64,000 bases of DNA, taken from contig NZ_FYEH01000002.1 of NCBI RefSeq assembly GCF_900187945.1, positions 1 to 64,000 on the forward strand, written 5' to 3'. The DNA comes from Arboricoccus pini (GTDB lineage Bacteria > Pseudomonadota > Alphaproteobacteria > Geminicoccales > Geminicoccaceae). Below are positions 49,308 through 58,821 of this stretch, piece by piece (the stretch's first letter is position 1; every line of letters starts with the position of its first letter). A model generated the notes under the pieces. The model saw nothing but the letters and a program-made list of their open reading frames with translations. It did not search any database and was not told the DNA's origin. The position numbers and the translations under genes were made by a program.

Positions 49308-51381
49308 TCTCCTGCTTGAGCTCTTCTCCGAAGAAATCCCGGCTCGCATGCAGATGCGGGCGGCTCAGGACCTGGCCGAACTACTCGGCCAGGCGCTGAC
49401 CGAAGCCGGTCTCGCGCCCGCAGGCGAAATCCGCCATTACGCGACCCCCCGCAGGCTGACCGTCTTTGTGCCGGGTCTGCCGGAGCGCCAGGCTAATCGC
49501 AGCATTGAGCGCAAGGGGCCCCGTGCCGATGCTCCAGCGGCGGCGAGAGAGGGTTTCCTTAGATCTCTGCCGGCTGGTGCTTTTACCATCGAGGAGCGCG
49601 CCGACAAGAAAGGCGGGGCCACGCTTTTCGCGCTGGTGCAGGAGCAGGGGCGCGCCACACGCGATTTCCTCAGCAGCCTCCTGCCCGAGCTGCTGGGCAG
49701 GTTGCCCTGGCCCAAATCCATGCGATGGGGGAAGGGCGAGACCCGCTGGGTTCGGCCGCTGCACGCCATCCTTTGCACGTTGGCCGGCGAAACGATTACG
49801 TTCGGCTTCGCCGGCCTGCGTAGCGGCCCGACTACCCGCGGACATCGCTTCATGGCGCCGGATGTTCTGGAGCTGCGCACCTTCGAGACCTACGTGCCAA
49901 CTCTGCGCGCGGCGAAGGTGATGCTGGATCCGGCCGAACGGCGAGAGGTGATCGAGCAGCGCTCCAAGGCGCTTGCCGTCGGTCAGGGCCTCAGGCTCAA
50001 GCACGATCCGGGCCTCTTGGATGAACTGGCGGGGCTGGTCGAATGGCCGGTACCGCTTTTAGGCCGTATCGACAGCACCTTCATGCAGCTGCCGCAGGAG
50101 GTTCTCGTCACCTCGATGCGCGAGCACCAGCGTTATTTGGCCGTCGAGGACGACCAGGGCAATCTGGCGCCGTTTTTTATTACGGTTGCCAATATCGAGG
50201 CGCGCGACGGCGGCGCTGCCATCATCGCGGGCAATGAGCGGGTGCTGCGGGCGCGATTGTGGGACGCCAGTTTCTTTTGGGAGCAGGATCGGACGCGCCG
50301 GCTCGAGCAGGGGTTGAGCCGCCTCGAAAATACTGTCTTTCATGCCGAGCTTGGCAGCCAGGGTGAGCGCGTGCGTCGGCTGACGCGGCTGGTGGAAGCG
50401 CTCTGCGATCATGTGCCAGGCGCTGATCTCGCGCTGGCACAGCGTGCGGCGCAGTTGGCCAAGGCCGATCTCGTGAGCGGCATGGTCGGCGAGTTTCCCG
50501 AACTCCAGGGAATTATGGGCGGCTACTACGCACTCGAGCAGGGCGAGAGCGAACCGGTCGTTCGCGCCATCGCCGAGCATTATTTGCCCAAGGGCCCCGA
50601 GGACGCCTGTCCCACCGCACCCGTCAGCGTCGTCCTGGCGCTGGCCGACCGTCTTGACCAGCTCGTCGGCTTCTTCGCGCGCGGGATCAAGCCCACCGGC
50701 TCCAAGGATCCCTTCGCCTTACGTCGAGCTGCCTTGGGCGTGATCCGGCTCGTACTCGAAAATGGCCTGCGGCTACCGCTGCGCTCAGTGATTCAGGCCA
50801 GTCTGTTCGGCTATGGAAGGCAACTGGAGACCGTCGACGGCAAGGCATTGGAAGAGGATCTGCTTGGCTTCTTCGCCGACCGGCTGAAGGTCCATCTTCG
50901 CAATGAAGGCGTCCGGCACGATCTGCTGACAGCCGTCTTCGCCGGCAGCGCGGATGACGATCTTGTTCGGCTGATCACGAAGGTTAAGGCCTTGCAGGCG
51001 TTCCTCGATACCGATGACGGACGTAATCTTCTGGCCGGTTATCGCAGAGCTGCCAACATCGTCTCGATTGAGGAGAAGAAGGACAAGCGGCGCTTTGCCG
51101 ATGTCCCCAATGCAGAACTGGCGCGCGAGCCTGCGGAACGGAGGCTGATTGAAAGCCTCGCCGCTGCAAAGCTCTCCATCGAGCGCGCGGAGGCTTTAGA
51201 GGATTTCAATGCCGCGATGGCTACCGTCGCCGGGCTGCGGCAGCCAATCGATAATTTCTTTCAGGCGGTAATGGTCAATGTTCCTGATCCACCAGTACGA
51301 GAAAATCGCCTGCGACTTTTGGCAGCAATTCGCGCAAGCTTAGGTCGCATCGCGGATTTTTCGGTCATCGGGGACAGTTGA
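49300..51381 (+). CDS. glyS: Glycyl-tRNA synthetase beta subunit
   Basis: 693 residues, the usual length. The N-terminal [18 protein letters not shown] block is the family start, [13 protein letters not shown] and GHRFMAPD follow, and [17 protein letters not shown] near residue 270 and [14 protein letters not shown] near 470 are conserved. The C-terminal part is the DALR-type tRNA-binding domain. It has a GTG start inside the end of glyQ, giving coupled translation and equal subunit amounts. Confidence 0.97.
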   Translation: MADLLLELFSEEIPARMQMRAAQDLAELLGQALTEAGLAPAGEIRHYATPRRLTVFVPGLPERQANRSIERKGPRADAPAAAREGFLRSLPAGAFTIEERADKKGGATLFALVQEQGRATRDFLSSLLPELLGRLPWPKSMRWGKGETRWVRPLHAILCTLAGETITFGFAGLRSGPTTRGHRFMAPDVLELRTFETYVPTLRAAKVMLDPAERREVIEQRSKALAVGQGLRLKHDPGLLDELAGLVEWPVPLLGRIDSTFMQLPQEVLVTSMREHQRYLAVEDDQGNLAPFFITVANIEARDGGAAIIAGNERVLRARLWDASFFWEQDRTRRLEQGLSRLENTVFHAELGSQGERVRRLTRLVEALCDHVPGADLALAQRAAQLAKADLVSGMVGEFPELQGIMGGYYALEQGESEPVVRAIAEHYLPKGPEDACPTAPVSVVLALADRLDQLVGFFARGIKPTGSKDPFALRRAALGVIRLVLENGLRLPLRSVIQASLFGYGRQLETVDGKALEEDLLGFFADRLKVHLRNEGVRHDLLTAVFAGSADDDLVRLITKVKALQAFLDTDDGRNLLAGYRRAANIVSIEEKKDKRRFADVPNAELAREPAERRLIESLAAAKLSIERAEALEDFNAAMATVAGLRQPIDNFFQAVMVNVPDPPVRENRLRLLAAIRASLGRIADFSVIGDS

Positions 51382-51432
51382 GAAATCCGCTGAACTCGCC
51401 TATCTTCTAGTATTATTAATCTATCACTTTTC

Positions 51433-51454
51433 ATTGTGACTTGATTATCACAAT
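51433..51454. promoter_or_regulatory. 22-bp operator-like inverted repeat upstream of ppdK
   Basis: ATTGTGA (51433-51439) and TCACAAT (51448-51454) are perfect inverted 7-mers with an 8-base spacer, lying 17-38 bases before the ppdK start inside an AT-rich stretch. The position would let a bound regulator block transcription or translation initiation. It recalls TGTGA-type sites, but the spacer is two bases too long for the classical CRP site. Confidence 0.5.
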
Positions 51455-51470
51455 ACGAGGGGCAGGCCAG

Positions 51471-54146
51471 ATGACGAAGTGGGTATCTAGCTTTGGTGAC
51501 GGCAAGGCGGAGGGTACGGCTTCGATGAAGGCGACGCTCGGCGGAAAGGGCGCCAACCTCGCTGAGATGAGCAATCTGGGTCTGCCGGTGCCTCCTGGCT
51601 TCACCATCACGACCGACGTCTGTACCTATTTCTACGCTCACGATAATTCCTATCCGCCCGAGCTCACGGCGATGGTCGAAGAGGCACTGGGCAAGATGGA
51701 GGCGCAGACCAGCATGGGCTTCGGCTCGGCCGAGAAGCCTCTACTCGTCTCGGTACGTTCGGGCGCGCCGATCTCGATGCCTGGGATGATGGACACGGTC
51801 TTGAACCTCGGTCTCAACGACGAGACCGTCGAGGGGCTTGCCCGCGCTTCGGGCGATCCGCGCTTTGCCTATGACAGCTATCGCCGTTTCATCCAGATGT
51901 ATGGCGACGTCGTCATGGAGGTGAAGCATTATTCCTTCGAGGAGGCGCTCGAAGACCTCAAGCGGGAGAAAGGTGCCCGCTTCGATACCGAACTCGATGC
52001 CGAGGCGCTCAAGGAACTCGTCAAAACTTATAAGGCGATCGTGCGGCAGGAAGCATCCCGCGATTTCCCGCAAGATCCCAAGGAACAGCTCTGGGGTGCG
52101 ATCGGCGCCGTTTTCGGCTCCTGGATGAGCGCTCGGGCAATCACGTATCGGCGGATCAACAGCATCAGCGCCGAGATGGGCACGGCCGTGACCGTCCAGG
52201 CCATGGTGTTTGGCAACATGGGCGACGACTGCGCCACCGGCGTCGCCTTCACCCGTAATCCGTCGACAGGCGAGAAGCTCTATTACGGCGAGTATCTGAT
52301 CAACGCGCAGGGTGAGGACGTGGTAGCGGGCATCCGCACACCGCAGGCCCTCTCCAAGGCAATGGCGGAGGCGGGCGAGAGTGATCCGGCCGAGTCGATG
52401 GAGGTCAAGCTTCCAGGGACATACAAGGAACTGACCGACGTTTTCGACAAGCTCGAGGCGCATTACCGCGAGATGCAGGACATCGAGTTTACCGTGCAGC
52501 AAGGCAAGCTCTATGTCCTACAGACACGGACTGGTAAGCGGACGGCGGCGGCCGCCCTCAAGATCGCGGTGGATCTCGCTGCAGAAAAGGTTATCACCCA
52601 GGATGAGGCCGTGGGTCGCGTCGAGCCCGCCTCGCTCGATCAATTGCTTCACCCGACACTTGACCCCAAGGCCGAGCGCAAGATCATCGCCAAGGGGCTT
52701 CCGGCATCTCCCGGCGCTGTATCCGGCAAGGTTGTCTTCAACGCCGAAGATGCCGAGGCCAAAGCGGCGGCTGGCGAGGCCGTTATCCTCGTGCGCATCG
52801 AGACCAGCCCGGACGACATCCACGGCATGCATGCGGCAAAGGGAATCGTTACTCAGCGTGGCGGCATGACCAGCCACGCCGCCGTGGTCGCGCGTGGGAT
52901 GGGCAAGGCTTGCGTATGTGGCGCTGGGGAATTGTCGATCTCCTATCGCGACAAGACCTTCACATCGCAAGGCGTCACCGTGAAGGAAGGCGAGGAGATC
53001 ACCATCGATGGCGGGGCAGGGCTCGTCATGGCCGGTCGCGTTCCCACCGTCGACCCGCAACTGTCGGGCGATTTCGCCACGCTCATGGAATGGGCTGACA
53101 AGCTCCGCCGCCTCAAGGTGCGAACCAACGCCGATACGCCGACCGACGCCCGCACCGCGATCAAGTTCGGTGCTGAGGGCATCGGCCTTTGTCGCACAGA
53201 GCACATGTTCTTCCAGGACGAGCGCATTCTCGCGATGCGGGAGATGATCCTGGCCCAAGACGTCGAAGGCCGTAGGAAGGCCCTGGCCAAGATCCTTCCC
53301 ATGCAGAAGGGTGACTTCGTCCAACTGTTCGAGATCATGGGGCCGCGGCCTGTGACCATCCGGCTTCTCGATCCGCCGCTGCACGAGTTCCTTCCTCACG
53401 AGCCGCACGAAATGGACGAGGTGGCGAAGGCAGCAGGAGTCGAACCCAAGACGGTTCGGCGACGCGTGGCTGAGCTCAAGGAAGCCAATCCGATGTTGGG
53501 GCTTAGAGGTTGTCGGCTTGGCATCCTCTATCCCGAGATCTCCGAGATGCAGGCGCGCGCCATCTTCGAGGCGGTCGTCGAGACGGCTGCCAAGGTCGGC
53601 ACGGCGCCGATACCGGAGGTGATGGTTCCCCTGGTCGCCATGGCTAAGGAATTCGAGCTGATCAAGGCTCGCATCGACGCGGTCGCCCGGGAGGTGATGG
53701 CCGAGAGCGGCAAGCAGATCGAATATCAGGTCGGCACGATGATCGAGCTGCCGCGCGCGGCTCTGCGCGCAGATGAGATCGCGCTCGAAGCGAGCTTCTT
53801 CAGTTTCGGCTCGAACGATCTGACGCAAATGACATTGGGTCTATCGCGCGACGATGCCGGCAAGTTCTTGGAGCCCTACCAGAAGGCAGGGATCTTCGAA
53901 CATGACCCCTTCCAGTCGATCGACCAGTCGGGTGTGGGTGAACTCATCCAGATCGGCGCAGAGCGGGGACGGAAGGTCCGGCCGGATATCAAGCTCGGGA
54001 TCTGCGGTGAGCATGGCGGCGATCCAGCCTCCATCGCCTTCTGCGAGAAGGTGGGGCTCGACTATGTGTCGTGCTCGCCCTATCGCGTGCCGATTGCCAG
54101 GCTGGCCGCCGCGCAGGCGATGCTGCGGCAGAAATCCGCCAACTGA
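51471..54146 (+). CDS. ppdK: Pyruvate, phosphate dikinase
   Basis: 891 residues, standard length. The nucleotide-binding domain (1-340) has GGKGANLAEMSNLGLPVPPGF near residue 25. The phosphohistidine domain has GGMTSHAAVVARGMGKACVCG near 463 with the catalytic His. The PEP/pyruvate barrel (530-875) has GIGLCRTEHMFF, GSNDLTQMTLGLSRDD and CGEHGGDP with the catalytic Cys. It interconverts pyruvate, ATP and phosphate with PEP, AMP and PPi. ATG 51471 gives the usual N-terminus (MTKWVSSFGDG). Confidence 0.97.
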   Translation: MTKWVSSFGDGKAEGTASMKATLGGKGANLAEMSNLGLPVPPGFTITTDVCTYFYAHDNSYPPELTAMVEEALGKMEAQTSMGFGSAEKPLLVSVRSGAPISMPGMMDTVLNLGLNDETVEGLARASGDPRFAYDSYRRFIQMYGDVVMEVKHYSFEEALEDLKREKGARFDTELDAEALKELVKTYKAIVRQEASRDFPQDPKEQLWGAIGAVFGSWMSARAITYRRINSISAEMGTAVTVQAMVFGNMGDDCATGVAFTRNPSTGEKLYYGEYLINAQGEDVVAGIRTPQALSKAMAEAGESDPAESMEVKLPGTYKELTDVFDKLEAHYREMQDIEFTVQQGKLYVLQTRTGKRTAAAALKIAVDLAAEKVITQDEAVGRVEPASLDQLLHPTLDPKAERKIIAKGLPASPGAVSGKVVFNAEDAEAKAAAGEAVILVRIETSPDDIHGMHAAKGIVTQRGGMTSHAAVVARGMGKACVCGAGELSISYRDKTFTSQGVTVKEGEEITIDGGAGLVMAGRVPTVDPQLSGDFATLMEWADKLRRLKVRTNADTPTDARTAIKFGAEGIGLCRTEHMFFQDERILAMREMILAQDVEGRRKALAKILPMQKGDFVQLFEIMGPRPVTIRLLDPPLHEFLPHEPHEMDEVAKAAGVEPKTVRRRVAELKEANPMLGLRGCRLGILYPEISEMQARAIFEAVVETAAKVGTAPIPEVMVPLVAMAKEFELIKARIDAVAREVMAESGKQIEYQVGTMIELPRAALRADEIALEASFFSFGSNDLTQMTLGLSRDDAGKFLEPYQKAGIFEHDPFQSIDQSGVGELIQIGAERGRKVRPDIKLGICGEHGGDPASIAFCEKVGLDYVSCSPYRVPIARLAAAQAMLRQKSAN

Positions 54147-54148
54147 AG

Positions 54149-55507
54149 GTGATCGGCGCTCGGACAGCGTCATGCTATCGACGCGCCGCTCCCGAGGACG
54201 GACCGCTTCTTCGTCTGCTGCATGAACGGGCCATTCGCGTGCTCGGGCGCACGGGCTACAGTGCCGCCGAGTGCGAGAGCTGGGCCGAAGGGCTGCTCGA
54301 TGAACGATACGGCGAGGCGATGGCGGAAGGTGAGACCTTTGAGTTGGCCTTCACCGCCGACGGCCGACTGGCCGGCTTCTGCTCCTGGCGGCAACGCGAG
54401 ATCCTAGCTCTCTTCGTCGATCCAGATCTCGCGCGAACGGGTGTAGCATCGGGACTCGTCGATCGCGCTGAGGCAGCGATTGCGGCGCAGGGCTTTCCGC
54501 GTATCGTCGTCGGCGCGGCGCTCTCCGGCGTGCCGTTCTACGAGCAGCGCGGTTATCGCGTCGACGAACGCCATGTCTGGACGACGCGCGGCGGCCTGCC
54601 GCTCGAGGTCGCCTGGATGAGCAAGGATCTTCTACGACCAAGGGGCGTCGGTCCCAAGCCCGAATCGCCGCTTCAGCGTCTGCGCAGGGCAGGAGTTGCG
54701 GCGCTGCCAGGGATCATCTCCAATCTTGAGCGCGATCGCTTCAGTCAGTTGGCGTTGGAAGATGCCGCCTGGGTGGATCCGCGCGGACGCGCTGTCGGCC
54801 TGGTAGGCCCTCCCGGCTGTGGGAAATCGAGGCTGATCGAGCTCGTCGTCGCCGAATTACGTGCCCGCGACCGCAAGGTGGTGACATTGCGGATCGGCGG
54901 CCTTGACGAGGAGACAGTGGCCTTGGTCGATGCGGATGGATATTTTTCCCAAGTTCTCTCGCCCCGGGATGTGAGTTCGCTGCTTCAACCGATCGTCGTC
55001 CTGGCGCGGGCGGTGTTCGACGTGGTCGTCATCGAAGCGACAGTGCCAACAGGCATGGACCAGCTGGCGCTTAGCGCCTGCGATCTCACACTTCTTGCGC
55101 TGCAACCCACATCCGAGGACTGCGTAGCGCTTATGGAAGCCGGCCTGATGGCGCGGCCCGATCAGGCACTGATGCTCAAATCAGATAGCGATGCGGAGAC
55201 AGCGCCCATGCTGGCGCGCCTTGCCGCGCTGGCGCATGGGAAGCTGGCGCCACTCATGGTCTCGAGCGTGACGCGGCAAAATCTTCCAGCGGTCATCGAT
55301 CTCTTCCTAGATCGCTGCTCGGGCGAAGCGGAGCGTCGGCACCGTCAGGCCCGGGGTTGGATCGTCTCGGCGATCCAGGAAGAACGCGGACGCTACGGCC
55401 TCGCCTACATGGAAGCTCATCTTCGCCGGTTAGTCGACGATGCGCGCCTCAGCCCGTCGCATCGGGTACGAAATATTCTGGATGCCATTGCCCGTCAGAC
55501 CGCATAG
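54149..55507 (+). CDS. Fusion of a GNAT acetyltransferase and a divergent MeaB/ArgK-type P-loop domain
   Basis: 452 residues from GTG 54149, two bases after the ppdK stop. Residues about 1-160 are GNAT: LALFVDPDLARTGVASGLVDRAEAAI is the acetyl-CoA-binding motif A, and GVPFYEQRGYRVDERHVW ends the fold. Residues about 190-450 follow the MeaB/ArgK layout: Walker A GLVGPPGCGKSRLIELV, FDVVVIEAT, LLALQPTSEDCVALMEAGLMARPDQALMLKSD and the C-terminal RRHRQARGWIVSAIQEE. The base-specificity motif NKxD appears as LKSD and the VETVG block as VIEAT, so guanine specificity may be lost. MeaB proteins guard B12 enzymes; a link to metH is possible but unproven. Confidence 0.72.
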   Translation: MIGARTASCYRRAAPEDGPLLRLLHERAIRVLGRTGYSAAECESWAEGLLDERYGEAMAEGETFELAFTADGRLAGFCSWRQREILALFVDPDLARTGVASGLVDRAEAAIAAQGFPRIVVGAALSGVPFYEQRGYRVDERHVWTTRGGLPLEVAWMSKDLLRPRGVGPKPESPLQRLRRAGVAALPGIISNLERDRFSQLALEDAAWVDPRGRAVGLVGPPGCGKSRLIELVVAELRARDRKVVTLRIGGLDEETVALVDADGYFSQVLSPRDVSSLLQPIVVLARAVFDVVVIEATVPTGMDQLALSACDLTLLALQPTSEDCVALMEAGLMARPDQALMLKSDSDAETAPMLARLAALAHGKLAPLMVSSVTRQNLPAVIDLFLDRCSGEAERRHRQARGWIVSAIQEERGRYGLAYMEAHLRRLVDDARLSPSHRVRNILDAIARQTA

Positions 55508-55516
55508 TCAACCGGC

Positions 55517-56410
55517 CTAAGCCTTTGCCCATGGCAGCGGCAAAGGCAGGATCCTGGCTTCGCGCGATCGAAGCTGGGTCTGACCATCCAGATAATCGAG
55601 ACGAAGCAGCGCCAGCGCGCGGTCGCCGGCGACACTGCGAATCTCCCCAGCTTCCCGATGATCCGCCATGATCAGTTCACCAGCGGCGGGGGGCTGCCCG
55701 TCGATCGCGACGGGGACCAGCCGCTTTTTGACAAGGCCGCGATATTTGGTGCGGGCTGTTAGTTCCTGGCCGATATAGCAGCCTTTATCGAATGCGACGC
55801 CGTGCAACTCCTCGAAATTGCTCTCGAGCAGGATAGACTGGTTCGGGAGCAGATCCACGCCACCCTCGGGCACGCCGAGCTCGATCCGGTGTCGTTCATA
55901 AGCACTCAAGGTCACGTTGTGTGCGCCGTATTGATAGGCTAGGGCGGAGACAGCCTGGAACGGGCCCATGACTCGCACACCCATCTCAGCGCGCCGGGGG
56001 TCGACAATGAGGCGCAGTTCACCAAGCTTTCGCACCGTTCCGGGCTCGGCGGGGATATCGAAAACCGCAAAAACATCCTGACCGAAGAGTGCTAGAATGC
56101 TCGGAGGGGATTGGACCCTGGTAATCTCGACGGCCGTCCGCAGACGATAGAGCGTCAGCCTTCGCTGGAGGTCGTCCAACGTGTCCTCGCGTGATTCCAG
56201 AAGAACACCCGCATGGTCATCATAGAGGAAGAAATCGAACAGATACTTGCCCTGCGGCGTAAGAAGAGCCGCGTATAGCGCCTGGCTTGCGCTAAGCCGC
56301 GACGTGTCATTGCTGATCAACGCTTGCAAGAAGGACTTCGCGACGTCGCCTCTGATATCAAGGAAGCCTCGATGGGGAAGAATTAATGCATTCAACTCGG
56401 GCACGGACAT
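55517..56410 (-). CDS. ygfZ: YgfZ/GcvT-like folate-binding protein, iron-sulfur cluster repair
   Basis: 297 residues. The signature KGCYIGQELTARTKYRG near residue 203 is that of YgfZ/IBA57 proteins (KGCYxGQE). ALLTPQGKYLFDFFLY near 50 and the folate-like fold resemble the T-protein of glycine cleavage, but the family acts in maturing or repairing Fe-S enzymes with tetrahydrofolate. The frame is open further upstream, but the part before MSVPELNALILPHRGFLDI does not look like protein. It is convergent with the GNAT-MeaB-like gene and divergent from otsA. Confidence 0.92.
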   Translation of the reverse strand: MSVPELNALILPHRGFLDIRGDVAKSFLQALISNDTSRLSASQALYAALLTPQGKYLFDFFLYDDHAGVLLESREDTLDDLQRRLTLYRLRTAVEITRVQSPPSILALFGQDVFAVFDIPAEPGTVRKLGELRLIVDPRRAEMGVRVMGPFQAVSALAYQYGAHNVTLSAYERHRIELGVPEGGVDLLPNQSILLESNFEELHGVAFDKGCYIGQELTARTKYRGLVKKRLVPVAIDGQPPAAGELIMADHREAGEIRSVAGDRALALLRLDYLDGQTQLRSREARILPLPLPWAKA

Positions 56411-56718
56411 GACCTCGGAAGCGGGCAACGGACTGGGATATAACGAAGTGGTGAGGGCACGACACGGCTGCAAGCCGCTTGGCGATGGACGTGCATTCTC
56501 TAAATTAGAACATGGCATGAGGCTTGCGCTTGCGGCGCAGAGGCTTTCGGCCCCGACAGAAAGTGGGGCACTTGCCTTCATGCCGGCACGATTATGGTTT
56601 AACTCGGAATGACAGCGCTTGAACCAGACTTCAGGCGGCGGCCCGGCGACGGCTCGCCGCCAAACCATGCCGCTGGAAGGGTCCTGGTCTTGCGCCAGGG
56701 GCAATCAAAGGAACTGAC

Positions 56719-58104
56719 TTGCGACTCGTAGTTGTTTCTAACCGCGTCACTCAGGTTAGCAAGACGCGGCCGGCCGCCGGCGGTCTGGCGGTTGGGGTCC
56801 ATGCGGCACTGGCGGAGCATGGTGGCATCTGGTTTGGCTGGAGCGGCGACGTCGCGGAAGAACCGAAACTGAAGCGCCACCGACAGGGTGATGTCACCTA
56901 TGTGCTGACCGATCTGACCAGCGAGGAAAAGGCTGGATTTTATAGTGGCTTTTCCAACCGCACTCTCTGGCCGCTCTTCCACTACAGGCTCGATCTCGCA
57001 AGCTTCAGCCACGAATGGTATCAGGTCTATCGGCGGGTCAATCAGCGATTTGCGCGCGAACTTGCGCCCCAGCTGCAGCCTGACGATATCATCTGGATCC
57101 AGGACTATCACCTTATTCCGATGGCGACGGAGTTGCGCCGGCTAGGCGTTACGAACCGCATAGGCTTTTTCCTGCACATTCCCTATCCGGCAGCACAGAT
57201 CATGGTCGTCCTGCCATGGCACCGCCAACTGGCCGCCGATTTTTGTGCCTATGACGTAGTCGGCTTTCAAACGCCGACCGATCTCCAGCAGTTCAAGGAC
57301 TATGTCGCCAGAGAACTGAGCGGCGACGTTGACGCCGCGACGACGATCAGGGCGCTCGGCCGGCGGTTGCAGGCCATCGCCTGTCCGATCGGCATCGACG
57401 TCGACGAGATGCAGGCCCTGGCCGCTGCCGTCGAGGCCAGGAGCCATGTGGAGCGGATGCGCTCGGCGCTTCGACGTAGCGCGCTCGTCGTCGGTGTCGA
57501 TCGGCTGGACTACAGCAAGGGCATTCCCGAACGGCTGCGCGCCTTCGAGACGCTCCTGCGCGACTATCCCGAGCATCACGGCCAAGTCAGTTTCCTGCAA
57601 ATCTCGGCACCGTCGCGCGAGGAGGTGCCGGAATATGTGCTCCTGCGCAACGAAGTCGAGCAGTTGGCGGGCAGGATCACCGGGCAGTATGGCGAGCCCG
57701 ACTGGCTGCCGCTTCGCTACATTAATCGCACGCATCCGCGCCGGGCGCTGGCTGGCTATTTCCGTTACGCACGCGTGGGCTTCGTCACGCCGCTGCGGGA
57801 TGGCCTCAATCTTGTGGCACAGGAATATGTTGCCGCACAGATCGAGGACAATCCGGGGGTACTCGTGCTTTCCCGCTTTGCTGGTGCTTCGGCGGCTCTG
57901 GAGGCAGCGGGGGCGCTGATCGTCAACCCGTACGATGTGCACGATACGGCGGGCGCCCTCAATCGTGCGCTGGTCATGTCGGCCGATGAACGCCGGGATC
58001 GCCATCGCGGCGTGCTCGCAACCATCCGGCACAATGACATCACTGCCTGGCGAAAGCGCTTTCTAAGCTACCTCGATTCGGGACCTATCGACGGGGGCGG
58101 CTGA
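56719..58104 (+). CDS. otsA: Alpha,alpha-trehalose-phosphate synthase (UDP-forming)
   Basis: 461 residues, family GT20. Motifs: SKTRPAAGGLAVGVHAAL near residue 14, IWFGWSGDV near 36, QDYHLIPMA near 128, VDRLDYSKGIPERL near 260, and PLRDGLNLVAQEYVAAQ near 358. It joins UDP-glucose and glucose 6-phosphate to trehalose 6-phosphate for osmoprotection. The phosphatase gene otsB is not next to it or elsewhere in the window. The start is TTG with AAAGGA six bases upstream; no ATG fits. Confidence 0.95.
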   Translation: MRLVVVSNRVTQVSKTRPAAGGLAVGVHAALAEHGGIWFGWSGDVAEEPKLKRHRQGDVTYVLTDLTSEEKAGFYSGFSNRTLWPLFHYRLDLASFSHEWYQVYRRVNQRFARELAPQLQPDDIIWIQDYHLIPMATELRRLGVTNRIGFFLHIPYPAAQIMVVLPWHRQLAADFCAYDVVGFQTPTDLQQFKDYVARELSGDVDAATTIRALGRRLQAIACPIGIDVDEMQALAAAVEARSHVERMRSALRRSALVVGVDRLDYSKGIPERLRAFETLLRDYPEHHGQVSFLQISAPSREEVPEYVLLRNEVEQLAGRITGQYGEPDWLPLRYINRTHPRRALAGYFRYARVGFVTPLRDGLNLVAQEYVAAQIEDNPGVLVLSRFAGASAALEAAGALIVNPYDVHDTAGALNRALVMSADERRDRHRGVLATIRHNDITAWRKRFLSYLDSGPIDGGG

Positions 58105-58235
58105 TTCGCCGGTTGAAATGATTGAAAAAAGACCTTCCCACCAAAGAAGAAACGGGTTGGACGAGGATCACCCGGATAGTTAAAGCTCGGGCACTAGACG
58201 AGGCGGCGTGACGTCGTCGATCTTCGGCGGAAGCG

Positions 58236-58696
58236 GTGAATACGTCTGTCTCGCCGGTTCCTTCAGCTGGTAGGGCCAGCAAGCGCTTCGACGGCAACCG
58301 AGGGGCCGTCGATCCGATCAGTCTATCGATCCAACCCGGTGAATTCTAAGCTTCCTTGGCCTGCCTGGCCGAGGATAAACAACGATCTTGCGGATGATCG
58401 GCGGCTTCGAACGGCAGAGCAGCGGGAAGATCCTGCTGCCTCATGGCGAACAATGGAGAAAGCGCCTTGACGGTCTCGAATCGCATGGTGGTCAGGGCAG
58501 GGGCAGATCCAACAGATCAATATGGCTCGCGAACTTTACGATCGGCCAGCTACACGTCTGGCCGCCGAAATCGCAGTCCACGCCAAGATCATCGCGGATC
58601 GCTTTTGACAAACCCGAGGGGACGGTTGCTATTGTCCGTCCGGAACGGCTCAGCTCGGTCGCGGTGATGCCTCGCGCACTCGGCGAATCTGCGTGA
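58236..58696 (+). pseudogene. Decayed PotA-type (polyamine/spermidine-like) ABC transporter ATPase
   Basis: Three pieces of one ABC ATPase are readable in different frames. Frame A from GTG 58236: VNTSVSP...SKRFDGNRGAVDPISL then IQPGEF and a stop at 58348, just before Walker A, which is destroyed. Frame B from about 58382: TILRMIGGFERQSSGKILL, the block after Walker A. Frame C near 58503: GQIQQINMARELYDRPATRL, the typical end of the nucleotide domain (PxEiYxRPATRFVAdFiG). Frame B again near 58618: GTVAIVRPERLSSVA, the C-terminal TOBE part. At least three frameshifts and the loss of about 170 codons in the middle make it non-functional. No related permease remains nearby. Confidence 0.8.
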
Positions 58697-58779
58697 TCGA
58701 AGCCTGCAGCTTTCCAACCGCCGCTCACTCTATGAAGTTGAGCTTCGGGCACTCATCAAAAGCGGCAAATTCGCATTAT

Positions 58780-58813
58780 GCATAAGTATCGTTATGACAA
58801 ACTATACTTATGC
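58780..58813. terminator. Perfect 10-bp inverted repeat beside the aapP stop
   Basis: GCATAAGTAT (58780-58789) and ATACTTATGC (58804-58813) flank 14 bases, ending nine bases before the aapP stop. It is AT-rich, so a weak terminator or a regulator site are both possible. Confidence 0.4.
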
Positions 58814-58821
58814 TTTCGGGC

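Noticed and set aside
51433-51454. CRP/FNR site before ppdK
   Set aside because: The spacer between TGTGA and TCACA is eight bases, not six, and it is not the TTGAT-N4-ATCAA of FNR; reported only as an unassigned inverted repeat.
52518-53828. 436-codon minus-strand frame across ppdK
   Set aside because: Shadow of ppdK third-position GC bias.
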